A DNA stretch of 64,000 nucleotides. Source: Dyadobacter subterraneus. Its GTDB lineage: Bacteria > Bacteroidota > Bacteroidia > Cytophagales > Spirosomataceae. Made by a program: the position numbers and the translations under genes. A model generated the notes under the pieces. The model worked only from the letters and a program-made list of their open reading frames with translations. It made no database searches and was not told the origin of the DNA. The stretch covers positions 3,326,501 through 3,390,500 of the forward strand of contig NZ_JACYGY010000001.1 of the NCBI RefSeq assembly GCF_015221875.1, in the 5' to 3' direction. Below, piece by piece: positions 15,702 to 25,363 of this stretch (positions are counted from its first letter, which is position 1; every line of letters begins with the position of its first letter).

Positions 15702-17549
15702 CTATCCGGAATGCGCTTGTAACAATTGCCTGTAACTATTTAGCACACTTGATTTTGAAATAAAACCAGCAAATTTCCCTGACTCCTTAATTACAGGCAA
15801 ATGCCAGGATCCTGTCTCATCAAATTTTCTCGCAACATCAACCACAGAGTCATTTTCAACAATTACCGCTTTGGGTTCTTTCATCAGATTGCCGACGGTC
15901 AGCGTTCCATCCAAATCCTTATTAAAGAGAACTGGCCTCAAATCGTCCAAAGTTATAATTCCTACCAGTGTTAGATTATCATTTAAAACGGCAATCAGGT
16001 TCTTTTTTCCATTTTTAACGACTTCAAGCAATTCGTCAAAAGTTGCATTTTCTTTTATTACCTGAGCGTCTTTGTCAAGCAAATCCAGCGTATGTAGAAG
16101 TGATAATAAATTTCTGTCGTGCTCTCTTGTAAATATTTTCCCCTGATTGGCCAGTTTTTCAAGATCCGGAGAAATTGGCGAAAACCATTTTGCCATCAAA
16201 AAAGAGATCACTGAAACGACCATCAACGGAATAAAAAGATCATATCCTGAACTTGATTCAGCAATCAGGAAAATGGCTGTCAACGGTGCATAAAGGACGC
16301 CGCTCATAACGCCGGCCATACCGACCAGAATCATATTAGTCATCGGCACATCCTGAATTCCTGCCTGTGTACAAAGCAATGCCATCACATAACCAAGAGA
16401 ACCTCCCGCAAAAAGAGACGGAGCAAAATTCCCCCCATTTCCACCACTGTAAATTGTAATTGAAGTAGCAAACGCCTTTAAAAGACAAACTACCGCAACA
16501 AATACAATAACCACCCATTCACGATAAGCGATAAAACTGAAAAAACTGTTTTCGATTACTTCCTTGATTTCACCGTTGGTAAATGATTTGATTGTATCAT
16601 AACCTTCTCCAAATAAAGGTGGATACAACACACAGAGAACAGACAAAATAGCACCGCCAAGCATTGCCTTTTGCAATCTTGACATTTTCAAACCGTGAAA
16701 AAATTCTTCGATGTAACGGGTAATTACAAGAAAATACCTGGCATATAAACCGCAAAAAATACCGAGAATGAAGTAAAATGGAAGATTGTGATAATTGAAG
16801 GCGTCTCGGGTATGAAATAGAAAAAGAACTTCTTCTTTCAACAAAATTCGGGAAATTAAACTCCCGCAAACAGCTGCAACAACAAGAGGAATGAAATCGG
16901 AAAAAACGACACCCGTAAGCAGTATTTCAAATGCGAACATCATACCCGCAATCGGCGCGTTGAAGGCCGATGCAATACCCGCCGTAGCGCCGGCAGCGAG
17001 CAATAAAGTTCTTTCGCGATAATCCAGTTTATAGGTTTGTGCAAAATTTGAACCGATGGCGGCACCGGTAACTGCAATCGGACTTTCCAGTCCGGCGGAA
17101 CCTCCCAAACCGACAGTAATAGCACTTTGAACAATTTGGGAATACATTTTAACCGGAGAAACATTGCTGGCATTCTGCGCGATCTCATAGAGAATAACAG
17201 GAATTCCCTTTTTGTCAAGTCCTTTGAAGAAGAACTTCACGACCAGCGACGTAATCACAATGCCGGAAAAAGGAAAGATGAGATAGAAAAAAACCTGGTC
17301 TTCAAAATGGACTTTATACGTGATGACATAGTGAATATAATGCACCAGCGACTTCAAAACCACACCTGCAAGCCCGGCGGTACATCCTACCAAAATACCC
17401 GAGAGAATCAAAAACTGGCTTCTTGTCAGCAAACTTTTAAGCCAGAACATTACAATCTCATAACTCTTGACCCTGTGCAGGCTAAACCGCGTAAAGTCCC
17501 GCTTAAATTTTAAAAAATTATAATATTTTTTTATGTCCCGATTCTTCAC
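15702..17549 (-). CDS. ClC-type chloride channel/transporter with CBS domains
   Basis: 615 aa. About ten or more membrane helices over residues 45-450 with ClC signatures: GLESP (gating Glu155 kept), GGNFAPSLFAGG, and two CBS domains at about 470-610 that may bind adenine nucleotides. The first selectivity motif, usually GSGIP, reads KKGIP, so the chloride-binding Ser is replaced by Lys. CBS-bearing ClC proteins move chloride or fluoride, as a channel or as an H+/Cl- exchanger; the sequence alone does not decide. Single-gene unit. Confidence 0.88.
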   Translation of the reverse strand: MKNRDIKKYYNFLKFKRDFTRFSLHRVKSYEIVMFWLKSLLTRSQFLILSGILVGCTAGLAGVVLKSLVHYIHYVITYKVHFEDQVFFYLIFPFSGIVITSLVVKFFFKGLDKKGIPVILYEIAQNASNVSPVKMYSQIVQSAITVGLGGSAGLESPIAVTGAAIGSNFAQTYKLDYRERTLLLAAGATAGIASAFNAPIAGMMFAFEILLTGVVFSDFIPLVVAAVCGSLISRILLKEEVLFLFHTRDAFNYHNLPFYFILGIFCGLYARYFLVITRYIEEFFHGLKMSRLQKAMLGGAILSVLCVLYPPLFGEGYDTIKSFTNGEIKEVIENSFFSFIAYREWVVIVFVAVVCLLKAFATSITIYSGGNGGNFAPSLFAGGSLGYVMALLCTQAGIQDVPMTNMILVGMAGVMSGVLYAPLTAIFLIAESSSGYDLFIPLMVVSVISFLMAKWFSPISPDLEKLANQGKIFTREHDRNLLSLLHTLDLLDKDAQVIKENATFDELLEVVKNGKKNLIAVLNDNLTLVGIITLDDLRPVLFNKDLDGTLTVGNLMKEPKAVIVENDSVVDVARKFDETGSWHLPVIKESGKFAGFISKSSVLNSYRQLLQAHSG

Positions 17550-17760
17550 TCTATTTCTTTTATGGTCAAATTAACATCTTTTTAAAGTAAAACTCCCATC
17601 AGTCAATCTGATTTATCGAAAAAAACGTATTACTAAATTATACTGCACTTCTTTAACAACGATTCTTTTAAGTAAACCGGGTTGAATAATTAAAAAATTT
17701 CATCTCACTCCGATTGGTTTTATAACTAATAAATTCGCTTTGTCAACAAACCGGAAAACC

Positions 17761-18096
17761 ATGATTAACGCCCTGAAAATAGTTTTCACAATCCTGCTGG
17801 TCTGGATGATCCATGTGGTGATCAGTACAAGTCTGGAAAGCAATCTTTTTGCAGAATGGGATTTTTTGGGATCAATTCCCTGGATGCGTGCGACACTTTG
17901 GGATTTCTACACCAATGCGCTAATCATTTACTTGTGGATTTTTTATAAAGAGTCAGGCGTGCTGGCAAAAATTATCTGGTTTTTGCTAATGTTTTTTCTT
18001 GGCAGTATAGCCAGCTGCGCCTACATACTTATCCAACTTTTCCGTCTGAAACCTGGCCAAGGACTTAGGGATTTATTTGTTAAAAAACATGTTTAG
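17761..18096 (+). CDS. DUF1475-like small membrane protein
   Basis: 111 aa from ATG 17761 (a TTG seven codons upstream is unlikely). Three hydrophobic helices (residues 2-22, 45-65, 70-92). The phrases SLESNLFAEWDFLGSIPWM and ATLWDFY look like the conserved core of DUF1475. First gene of a seven-gene lipid operon; its last 8 bp overlap the next gene's ATG. Function unknown; co-occurrence suggests a membrane partner of the DUF1295 reductase-like protein. Confidence 0.7.
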   Translation: MINALKIVFTILLVWMIHVVISTSLESNLFAEWDFLGSIPWMRATLWDFYTNALIIYLWIFYKESGVLAKIIWFLLMFFLGSIASCAYILIQLFRLKPGQGLRDLFVKKHV

Positions 18097-18880
18097 TTCT
18101 CTCATTTTAACCATTTTGGTTTGTCTGCTAGTCTGCGCCATTATTATGTGGCTTGTCTGGCTTTGGGCTAAAAAAATTGAAAACGCAGGCGTTGTCGATA
18201 TTTTCTGGTCCTTAAATTTCCCGGTTATTGCGGTGCTTTTGTTCTTTTTGGCAGATGGATTTGAAACCAGAAAACTGCTGATATGCGGCATGGTAATAAT
18301 TTGGGGATGCCGCTTGGGTTTGCATCTGGGAAGAAGAGTGATTAAACATTTGCACGAAGAAGAAGGCCGTTATGCACAACTAAGAAAAGAATGGGCTCCC
18401 AAAGCAGATCAGAAGTTTTTTACATTTTTTCAGGCTCAGGGGTTATCCAATGTGTTTTTAGCGATTCCATTTTTCATGATCACACAAAATAAATCGACGG
18501 AATTATCAACTTTTGAGTTTTTCGGATTAGGCCTTTGGGTTATTGCCATTATCGGCGAGGCCACAGCGGATTGGCAGCTTGATCAGTTTAAAAAAAATCC
18601 TGACAACAAAGGAAAAGTTTGCGATACCGGATTGTGGAATTATTCGCGCCATCCCAATTACTTTTTTGAATGGCTGATATGGATGTCTTATTTTATTTTC
18701 GCATTAGGTTCTCCATACGGATATCTTGCCATCATCAGCCCTGCCATCATCCTTTATCTGCTTTTCAAGGTGACCGGAATTCCCGCCACAGAAGAACAGT
18801 CCATTCGGTCGAAAGGTCAGTTGTATATTCGTTACCAGCAGACTACAAGCGCCTTTTTCCCCTGGTTTAAAAGAAAATAA
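18089..18880 (+). CDS. DUF1295 / steroid 5-alpha-reductase-like membrane protein
   Basis: 263 aa from ATG 18089 (overlap with previous stop). Seven or so membrane helices; the C-terminal signature LWNYSRHPNYFFEWLIWM and the later EEQSIRSKGQLY...YQQTTSAFFPW match DUF1295, a relative of 3-oxo-5-alpha-steroid reductases and isoprenylcysteine methyltransferases. NADPH-dependent double-bond reduction is possible. In this operon the substrate would be a lipid acyl chain or polyprenoid, by inference. Confidence 0.85.
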   Translation: MFSSLILTILVCLLVCAIIMWLVWLWAKKIENAGVVDIFWSLNFPVIAVLLFFLADGFETRKLLICGMVIIWGCRLGLHLGRRVIKHLHEEEGRYAQLRKEWAPKADQKFFTFFQAQGLSNVFLAIPFFMITQNKSTELSTFEFFGLGLWVIAIIGEATADWQLDQFKKNPDNKGKVCDTGLWNYSRHPNYFFEWLIWMSYFIFALGSPYGYLAIISPAIILYLLFKVTGIPATEEQSIRSKGQLYIRYQQTTSAFFPWFKRK

Positions 18881-18976
18881 ATGAACACCTAGAATAAATC
18901 TGATTAGTATAAATCCAAGGACGAGCCGCAGACGTATATTATTAAGACTCCCTGTATAACCCATTAATAATTTACC

Positions 18977-20008
18977 ATGTGGTACGATCAGTTACTAATT
19001 AATGACCAGATTCCCGATTTTTTAATACGTTTAGGAATTCGAAAATATTTAAAACAAAGATTGGACGATGAAAATCAGGGAAATGCAGATTCTCAAAAAT
19101 TGCATTTATTGAATTTTGTCGAAAAATTAAAAACGTTTCCAATTGCAGTAAATACAGCTGACGCCAACGAACAGCATTATGAAGTACCAACACCATTTTA
19201 CCAGTACTGCCTTGGTGAAAATTTAAAATATTCCTGTGGTTTCTGGAAAGAAGGAGTAACGGATATCGACACTTCCGAAAAGGATATGTTGGAAATAACC
19301 TGCGAAAGAGCTGAACTTAAAAATGGCCAAGAAGTACTGGAACTGGGTTGTGGCTGGGGCTCGCTGTCTCTCTTTATGTCGACAAAATATCCGGAAAGTT
19401 CTTTCACCGTAGTTTCGAATTCCCGCACACAAAAAGAATATATTGATCAACAGGCTGTTGAAAGAAATATCAAAAATCTGAAAGTCATCACGGCGGATAT
19501 GAATACTTTTCAGATCGATGAAAAGTTTGATCGCGTGGTTTCTGTCGAGATGTTTGAACACATGCGTAACTATCAGCTGCTGATGAAAAAAATAGCCTCC
19601 TTTTTGAAAGACGATGGAAAATTGTTTATTCACATTTTCACACATAAAGAATACGCCTATCTTTTTGAAGTAAAAGATGAAACCGACTGGATGAGCAAAT
19701 ATTTCTTTTCGGGAGGTGTCATGCCGAGCAATGATTTGCTTCTTTATTTCAATGAAGATATGCAGATTGAGCGGCAGTGGCTGGTAAATGGTACGCATTA
19801 TGCCAAAACATCGGAAGCCTGGCTAAGCAATATGGATGCCCACAAAGCGGAAATTATGCCACTTTTTGAAAAAACATATGGAGAAAACCAGGCTTTAAAG
19901 TGGTGGGTATACTGGCGGATTTTCTACATGTCCTGTACGGAATTATGGAATTACAATCATGGTAATGAGTGGATGGTGAGCCACTATCTTTTCCATAAAA
20001 CACCATAA
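18977..20008 (+). CDS. Cyclopropane-synthase-family SAM methyltransferase, short form
   Basis: 343 aa. N-terminal helices, then EVPTPFYQYCLG (fatty-acid synthase-like Y-x-x-x-x-F-Y substrate motif) and SAM motif I VLELGCGWGSLSLF at about 120-133, followed by SVEMFEHM and a C-terminal WWVYWRIFYMSC. The shorter length and these phrases resemble the plant/protist coclaurine-N-methyltransferase-like branch rather than classical Cfa. It probably methylates an unsaturated lipid chain. A 96-bp gap precedes it; the next gene is 2 bp downstream. Confidence 0.85.
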   Translation: MWYDQLLINDQIPDFLIRLGIRKYLKQRLDDENQGNADSQKLHLLNFVEKLKTFPIAVNTADANEQHYEVPTPFYQYCLGENLKYSCGFWKEGVTDIDTSEKDMLEITCERAELKNGQEVLELGCGWGSLSLFMSTKYPESSFTVVSNSRTQKEYIDQQAVERNIKNLKVITADMNTFQIDEKFDRVVSVEMFEHMRNYQLLMKKIASFLKDDGKLFIHIFTHKEYAYLFEVKDETDWMSKYFFSGGVMPSNDLLLYFNEDMQIERQWLVNGTHYAKTSEAWLSNMDAHKAEIMPLFEKTYGENQALKWWVYWRIFYMSCTELWNYNHGNEWMVSHYLFHKTP

Positions 20009-20010
20009 TT

Positions 20011-21138
20011 ATGGTAAAGCTTGTTTTAACGATTATCCTTTTTTTGATTTCGTTACTGACCGTTTTATCGGCTCCGGCATTTTATTTATGGCTGCTTGCC
20101 ATTGCGACTGATGAATTCCCGTGGATTTTCATTGCCATCATTCTGGTTATTGTTTTTATCAATTTCAGGTCGCCGTCTTATCAGTTGCCTACGATGATTC
20201 TGGCAGTAATATCGCTTCTGCTTTTTCTTTCGCCAATGGTGAGATCATACCTGGTTGGGAGCAAATTACAAAAAAATCTGGCGGCTGCGTTTGGGAACGA
20301 AATCGGAACGAATGCATTTGAATTCACTCCGTTTTCTTACGTTCAAATGTTTAAGCCAAAAGTTACTGTACCGTATAGTACAGTGAGTTATGATAAAAAC
20401 GGAAAGACGGATTTGACCCTGGATTTTTACCCATCTGAGATAAAAGGCAAAAAACCATGTGTTATTATCATTCATGGCGGTTCATGGAAAAGTGGCGACA
20501 GCCAGCAATTACCTGAGCTTAACAGCTATCTGGCTAAAAATGGTTATCACGTTGCAGCGATTAATTATCGTTTAGCGCCGGAATTTCAAAGTCCGGCACC
20601 CGTTGAAGATATTAGTAAAACCTTTCATTTTTTGAAAGGAAAATCGGCCGAATGGAACATTGATACGACAAACTTTATTTTATTAGGACGATCAGCCGGT
20701 GCTCAGATTGCTTTGCTGGCTGGTTATACTTTGAAAGAACCTGCATTAAAAGGAATCATTGACTTATACGGACCTGCGGATATGGTTTGGGGATATTCGA
20801 TTCCGTCCAATCCTTTGATTATGGATTCCAGAAAAGTGATGGAGGATTATCTGGGTGGAAGTTACAGCGGACATCCCGAAAAATTCGAGAAAAGTTCTCC
20901 CCTGCTTTTTGTAAATAAACAATCGCCTCCTACTCTGCTAATTCATGGACTAAATGATGTTTTGGTTGCCTACGAACATAGTCGCCGATTGAATGCCAAA
21001 CTTGAAGAAAATGGTGTCAAACATTACCTGGTGACATTGCCCTGGGCAACGCATGCTTTTGATTACAATTTATACGGCCCAGGCGGACAAATTTCTACAT
21101 ACGCTATCATGTATTTTTTAAAATCTGTAACAGAATAA
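20011..21138 (+). CDS. Membrane-anchored alpha/beta hydrolase (carboxylesterase-like)
   Basis: 375 aa. Two to three hydrophobic segments in residues 1-80 anchor or cross the membrane. The hydrolase domain starts near 120: oxyanion motif IIHGGSWKSGD at about 152, INYRLAPE, nucleophile elbow GRSAG at about 229, ADMVWG, then LIHGLNDVLV and a late HAFDYN carrying the catalytic Asp and His. Belongs to the HSL/carboxylesterase group. Its place inside the lipid operon suggests that it releases or swaps acyl chains. It is 2 bp from both neighbours. Confidence 0.85.
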   Translation: MVKLVLTIILFLISLLTVLSAPAFYLWLLAIATDEFPWIFIAIILVIVFINFRSPSYQLPTMILAVISLLLFLSPMVRSYLVGSKLQKNLAAAFGNEIGTNAFEFTPFSYVQMFKPKVTVPYSTVSYDKNGKTDLTLDFYPSEIKGKKPCVIIIHGGSWKSGDSQQLPELNSYLAKNGYHVAAINYRLAPEFQSPAPVEDISKTFHFLKGKSAEWNIDTTNFILLGRSAGAQIALLAGYTLKEPALKGIIDLYGPADMVWGYSIPSNPLIMDSRKVMEDYLGGSYSGHPEKFEKSSPLLFVNKQSPPTLLIHGLNDVLVAYEHSRRLNAKLEENGVKHYLVTLPWATHAFDYNLYGPGGQISTYAIMYFLKSVTE

Positions 21139-21140
21139 CT

Positions 21141-22415
21141 ATGCTTAAAACAGCAATTATCGGAACAGGCATTGCGGGAATGGGCTGCGGCCATTTTTTG
21201 CATTCGACAGATAATCTTACATTTTATGAGCAAAACGATTACGTTGGCGGACATACCAATACAGTAACTGTGGATGAAGACGGAAAACCGGTTTTTATTG
21301 ATACAGGTTTCATGGTTTTCAATTTCGAAACGTATCCAAATCTCTGCAAGTTATTTACCGAAATTGGTGCTCCGGTCAAAAAAACGGATATGTCTTTCAG
21401 CGTCCAGCATAAACCTACCGGGCTTGAATACAGCGGATCCAGCTTAAATCATTTATTTGCTCAAAGAAAAAACATTTTCAATATTGCTTATCTGAAAATG
21501 CTTGCTGAGATTTCAAGATTCAATAAGGAAAGTATCAAAATTCTGGATGATTCCCGTTACGCGAATTATTCCATCGGACAGTATATAAAGGAATTCAATT
21601 TCAGTGAGGATATGCTTTGGAAATATCTTGTTCCGATGAGCTCGGCCGTTTGGTCTACGCCCATGGAGCAAATGCTGGAATTTCCTGCGATCACTTTAAT
21701 CCGCTTTTTTAAAAACCATGGTTTTTTAGGGCTTGATACTCAGCATCAATGGTATACGCTGGATAAAGGAAGCCAGGCTTACAGGGAAATACTGATCAAA
21801 CCTTTTAAAGATAAAATCCATATAAACCGGAAAGCGGTAAAAATCTCCCGGGAAAATGATAAAGTTACTGTTCATGCATCGGACGGTTCGCAGGAAGTTT
21901 TTAACAGGGTTATCATTGCCAGTCACGCGGATCAGGCACTTTTGATGCTCGAAAATCCGACGGATCTGGAACAGAATGTTTTGTCCAAATTTAAATATCA
22001 ATACAACAAAGCAGTTTTGCATACGGATGAAAATACGATGCCGCAAACAAAACTGGCTTGGAGCAGCTGGAATTATCGCATACAGAAAAAGAATAATGAG
22101 CTGATTCCCAGTACTATTTATTGGATGAACAAACTCCAACAGGTTTCGGACAAGAAAAATTACTTCGTCTCAATTAATCCGCATGATGATCTTGATGAGA
22201 GAAAAATTATCAGGGAAATTGACTACGACCACCCGCTATTTGATGTTCCTGCAATGCATGCACAGGCTTGTCTGAAATTGTTAAATGAAAATGGTCCGGT
22301 TTACTTTTGTGGCAGTTATTTCAGATACGGTTTTCATGAAGATGCTTACACGAGCGCAGTGGAATTGTGTGAAAATTTGAAAAAAGTAAAAATTTCAGGT
22401 ACGACAATCTATTGA
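21141..22415 (+). CDS. FAD-dependent oxidoreductase (amine-oxidase-like) of lipid-modification clusters
   Basis: 424 aa. N-terminal dinucleotide fold IIGTGIAGMGCGHFL at residues 5-19, then YVGGHTNTV and FIDTGFMVFN, the signature of the NAD(P)/FAD oxidoreductases that sit beside DUF1365 and Cfa genes in many bacteria. The C-terminal FCGSYFRYGFHEDA closes the FAD site. In characterised relatives such flavoproteins saturate or desaturate methylated acyl chains (10-methyl or furan fatty acids). The exact chemistry here is inference. Confidence 0.85.
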   Translation: MLKTAIIGTGIAGMGCGHFLHSTDNLTFYEQNDYVGGHTNTVTVDEDGKPVFIDTGFMVFNFETYPNLCKLFTEIGAPVKKTDMSFSVQHKPTGLEYSGSSLNHLFAQRKNIFNIAYLKMLAEISRFNKESIKILDDSRYANYSIGQYIKEFNFSEDMLWKYLVPMSSAVWSTPMEQMLEFPAITLIRFFKNHGFLGLDTQHQWYTLDKGSQAYREILIKPFKDKIHINRKAVKISRENDKVTVHASDGSQEVFNRVIIASHADQALLMLENPTDLEQNVLSKFKYQYNKAVLHTDENTMPQTKLAWSSWNYRIQKKNNELIPSTIYWMNKLQQVSDKKNYFVSINPHDDLDERKIIREIDYDHPLFDVPAMHAQACLKLLNENGPVYFCGSYFRYGFHEDAYTSAVELCENLKKVKISGTTIY

Positions 22416-22439
22416 AATTATTTTGTCGTATATCCTTGT

Positions 22440-23252
22440 ATGAAACAGGATAAATTAAATTCCTGCCTGTACAAGGCTAGTGTCATGCATTACAGAATTC
22501 TTCCGAAAAAGCATCAGTTCAAGTATGACATCTTCATGTTTTACCTGGATCTGGCTGAACTGGATGTAATTACTGCGAAGTTCAAATGGCTAAGCTATAA
22601 TCGTTTCAACCTGTTCAATTTTAGAGACAACGATCATATGCAGCTGCCGAGAGAAAAACCCGATAAGAGCAAAAGTACAAGAGAACATATTACACGCTTT
22701 TTGTCGGAAAACGGAGTTGAAATTGGGAACGGGCGGATCATGTTACTAACCAATTTATGCACGTTGGGTTACCAGTTCAATCCGGTTTGTTTTTATTTCT
22801 GTTTTGATGAGAACGATAATCCGGTTTGCTCGGTAGCAGAAGTTTGTAATACTTATAAAGAAATCAAGCCGTATTTCATGGGTACGGAAAGATTTAAGAA
22901 GGATCATTTTCATCTTCACACCTTTAAAAAATTCTATGTTTCGCCATTTACAGAGCTTGATAATTATTTTGATTTCAATCTAAAAATCCCTCAGGAGAAT
23001 CTGAATATTGCTGTAAATGATTATGATGAATTGGGTAAACTTTTTTTCCTGAGCAAATTGCACGGTACACGGGAAGAATTAACAGACCGAAACATGATAC
23101 GGTATTTTTTCAGTATCCCATTGATTACCATGAAGATAACTTTTTTGATACACTGGCAGGCTTTCAAATTGTGGTCAAAAAAAGTAAAATATTATAAAAA
23201 AGCGGACAATCCTGAACTGCAAACAGAAGTTTTCCGATCGTATAAATCTTAA
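22440..23252 (+). CDS. DUF1365 family protein
   Basis: 270 aa. Opens with NSCLYKASVMHYRILPKKHQFKYDIFMFYLDL and contains LLTNLCTLGYQFNPVCFYFC, both typical DUF1365 segments. Soluble or membrane-associated near the C-terminus. DUF1365 proteins are almost always encoded between a FAD oxidoreductase and a Cfa-type methyltransferase, exactly as here. Biochemical role unknown; a lipid-carrier or acyl-handling role is a guess. Confidence 0.88.
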   Translation: MKQDKLNSCLYKASVMHYRILPKKHQFKYDIFMFYLDLAELDVITAKFKWLSYNRFNLFNFRDNDHMQLPREKPDKSKSTREHITRFLSENGVEIGNGRIMLLTNLCTLGYQFNPVCFYFCFDENDNPVCSVAEVCNTYKEIKPYFMGTERFKKDHFHLHTFKKFYVSPFTELDNYFDFNLKIPQENLNIAVNDYDELGKLFFLSKLHGTREELTDRNMIRYFFSIPLITMKITFLIHWQAFKLWSKKVKYYKKADNPELQTEVFRSYKS

Positions 23253-23274
23253 TAGGCCAGACACTATCATCATT

Positions 23275-24537
23275 ATGCTAAGAACCCGCTCAGAACTAAA
23301 TCGCACAACACTGGTTGACGCAAAACCCGGCTTTTATCAGCAACTGGTTTTTAGTCAATTAAGAAAAATGACAATCGGCCAGCTTCAAATGAATTTGCCT
23401 GACGGCAAGACAGAATTTTTTGGCGACGGAGGCATTCATGTCACAGCCTGCATCACCGTTACGCACACTGATTTTTTTAAAAAGCTGATATTATTTGGTG
23501 ATATTGGTTTTGGTGAAGCCTATGTTGAAGGATTCTGGGAAAGCGACAATATAACCAATGTGATCAATTGGGTGCTTTTAAATGTTGAAAATGCACCTGG
23601 TGTATCCGGAAGCAAGTCGCAAAATTTTGCTTTGAATATTTTGCGATTCTTGAACAAGGTGACCCATAATATGCGATCCAATACGCTGGAAGGATCAAGA
23701 AAAAACATTTCCGAGCACTATGATTTGAGTAATGATTTTTTTGCGGTTTTCCTTGACTCAACAATGACCTATTCGGGTGCGTATTTCCGGAATGAAGGAA
23801 TGAGCCTGGAAGAAGCGCAACTGGAAAAGTATGATCGTTTATGTCAAAAACTGCACTTGCAACCTTCTGATCATGTACTTGAAATCGGCAGCGGCTGGGG
23901 TGGAAATGCAATTTTTATGGCGAAAAATTATGGGTGTAAAGTTACCTCACTAACGTTATCCACCGAACAACAACAACTTGCAATGCAACGTATAGAGAAA
24001 GCCGGTTTGTCTGAAAGAGTACAGGTATTGTTGATGGATTACCGTCACATTCAGGGGCAGTTTGACAAAATTGTTTCAATTGAAATGCTTGAAGCAGTGG
24101 GTCATCAATATCTTGATCTTTATTTCAGTAAATGTAATTCACTTTTGAAAAAAGACGGAATTCTGGCCATTCAGGTTATTACCTGCCCGGATTCGCGCTA
24201 TGACAGCTTGCGAAATGGTGTGGACTGGATTCAAAAACATATTTTTCCAGGCTCATTACTTCCTTCCGTATCCGCTATAAATCAATCTGTTAACAAAACC
24301 AGCGAAATGAGTCTGGTTGATTTGAAAGAATTAGGCCTTCATTATGCATACACATTGAACGCCTGGTATCAAAAATTCATTGAGCGGATTGAAGAAATAA
24401 AGCAATTGGGTTTTGATGATTCCTTTATCCGTAAATGGACATATTATCTTTGCTATTGTGAAGCAGCTTTTGCAAGCCGGAATATCAGTGTCATGCAACT
24501 TGTATACAGCAGGCCAAATAATGCAAATCTGCATTAA
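23275..24537 (+). CDS. Cyclopropane-fatty-acyl-phospholipid synthase family protein
   Basis: 420 aa, classical Cfa length. N-terminal lipid-facing domain (about 1-135), then SEHYDLSNDFFAVFLDSTMTYS, SAM motif VLEIGSGWGGNAIF, and IEMLEAVGHQYL with the Glu and His that bind the bicarbonate ion in E. coli Cfa. Transfers a methylene or methyl from SAM to cis double bonds of membrane phospholipids. Last gene of the operon; a strong terminator follows within a few bases. Confidence 0.88.
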   Translation: MLRTRSELNRTTLVDAKPGFYQQLVFSQLRKMTIGQLQMNLPDGKTEFFGDGGIHVTACITVTHTDFFKKLILFGDIGFGEAYVEGFWESDNITNVINWVLLNVENAPGVSGSKSQNFALNILRFLNKVTHNMRSNTLEGSRKNISEHYDLSNDFFAVFLDSTMTYSGAYFRNEGMSLEEAQLEKYDRLCQKLHLQPSDHVLEIGSGWGGNAIFMAKNYGCKVTSLTLSTEQQQLAMQRIEKAGLSERVQVLLMDYRHIQGQFDKIVSIEMLEAVGHQYLDLYFSKCNSLLKKDGILAIQVITCPDSRYDSLRNGVDWIQKHIFPGSLLPSVSAINQSVNKTSEMSLVDLKELGLHYAYTLNAWYQKFIERIEEIKQLGFDDSFIRKWTYYLCYCEAAFASRNISVMQLVYSRPNNANLH

Positions 24538-24538
24538 T

Positions 24539-24572
24539 AAAATGCCCGCTGGGATTAACCGACGGGCGTTTT
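24539..24572. terminator. Terminator at end of lipid operon
   Basis: A stem aaaatgcccg / cgggcgtttt (one G-T pair) with a 14-nt loop immediately after the Cfa-type stop, ending in Ts on the plus strand. It also lies just past the end of the convergent lipoprotein gene. Confidence 0.85.
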
Positions 24573-24595
24573 ATTATATCTATAATATTTTTTAC

Positions 24596-25363
24596 TTAAC
24601 CATTTCCGCGGGCAAGCTGCACGGCCAGGCGAATATCAACACCACGGTCAGCATTGCCATAACGGCCATAACCGCTTCCTGTTCCAATACCAACACCCAT
24701 TCCACCTCCCATACCAATTCCGCCACCCAAACCAATACCGATTCTTGGCGAAAAACCTGATTGAGAGGACGCGCCATCAATTTTGATATTGATTCCCAAC
24801 TGTGAAGATTCCCTTGTGTTTAAAGCAAGCAAGCTAAATGGAATTGCGATTTGCTCCGTAAGCTCACCGTTTTGATCCATGCTGATTTTGGATTTAATAC
24901 TGCCGTCCGCTTCAACCAAATTGATAAAATGCTGCCCTTTTGGATCTTTCCAAACGGCTTCTTTATTATAAGAGTCCATCAACAAATTGAGCCCCAGACT
25001 ATTCGGCAGATCAGTATCAATCCGGCGTAAAGCCTTGCGATCTTCTTTCAATACGACTGGAAACATCAATGAATAAGAATCCTTTTTCTGTCCCTCAGGC
25101 GTGAAAGATACTTTCAGTCCGCTGCCAAGAATCTTTTGTATGGTTTGCGGATCACGCGTTGTCATGGTCAGATAAAGGTAGTGATCATCATTTATGATCC
25201 CATAAGCAAGCCTGGAAGCCTGGTCTTTATGATCAGGTTTTATTTCATCAACATAAGTAAAAGGGGCATTCCATTTTGATTCAACAGGAATAGTTTTGGA
25301 AGAACTACACCCTGCCAGCACTACTAACGACAGGAGAAACCAGCGGTTCGATTTACTTTTCAT
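24596..25363 (-). CDS. Lipoprotein of unknown function with Gly/Met-rich tail
   Basis: About 255 aa from ATG 25363 (an in-frame GTG lies at 25381). Signal and lipobox LVVLAGCSSS put it in the outer or inner membrane. The body (residues 35-200) looks all-beta and may resemble carbohydrate-binding/beta-sandwich folds, but I cannot name a family. The C-terminal 55 residues hold a glycine run with alternating Ile/Met (GIGMGGGMGVGIG), possibly a flexible or aggregation-prone tail. Single gene. Confidence 0.7.
   Translation of the reverse strand: MKSKSNRWFLLSLVVLAGCSSSKTIPVESKWNAPFTYVDEIKPDHKDQASRLAYGIINDDHYLYLTMTTRDPQTIQKILGSGLKVSFTPEGQKKDSYSLMFPVVLKEDRKALRRIDTDLPNSLGLNLLMDSYNKEAVWKDPKGQHFINLVEADGSIKSKISMDQNGELTEQIAIPFSLLALNTRESSQLGINIKIDGASSQSGFSPRIGIGLGGGIGMGGGMGVGIGTGSGYGRYGNADRGVDIRLAVQLARGNG

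Noticed and set aside
17761..24537. Naming the lipid genes as furan-fatty-acid (ufa) or tuberculostearic-acid genes
   Set aside because: Family membership is clear, but orthology to those characterised enzymes cannot be shown by reading alone, so symbols were left empty.
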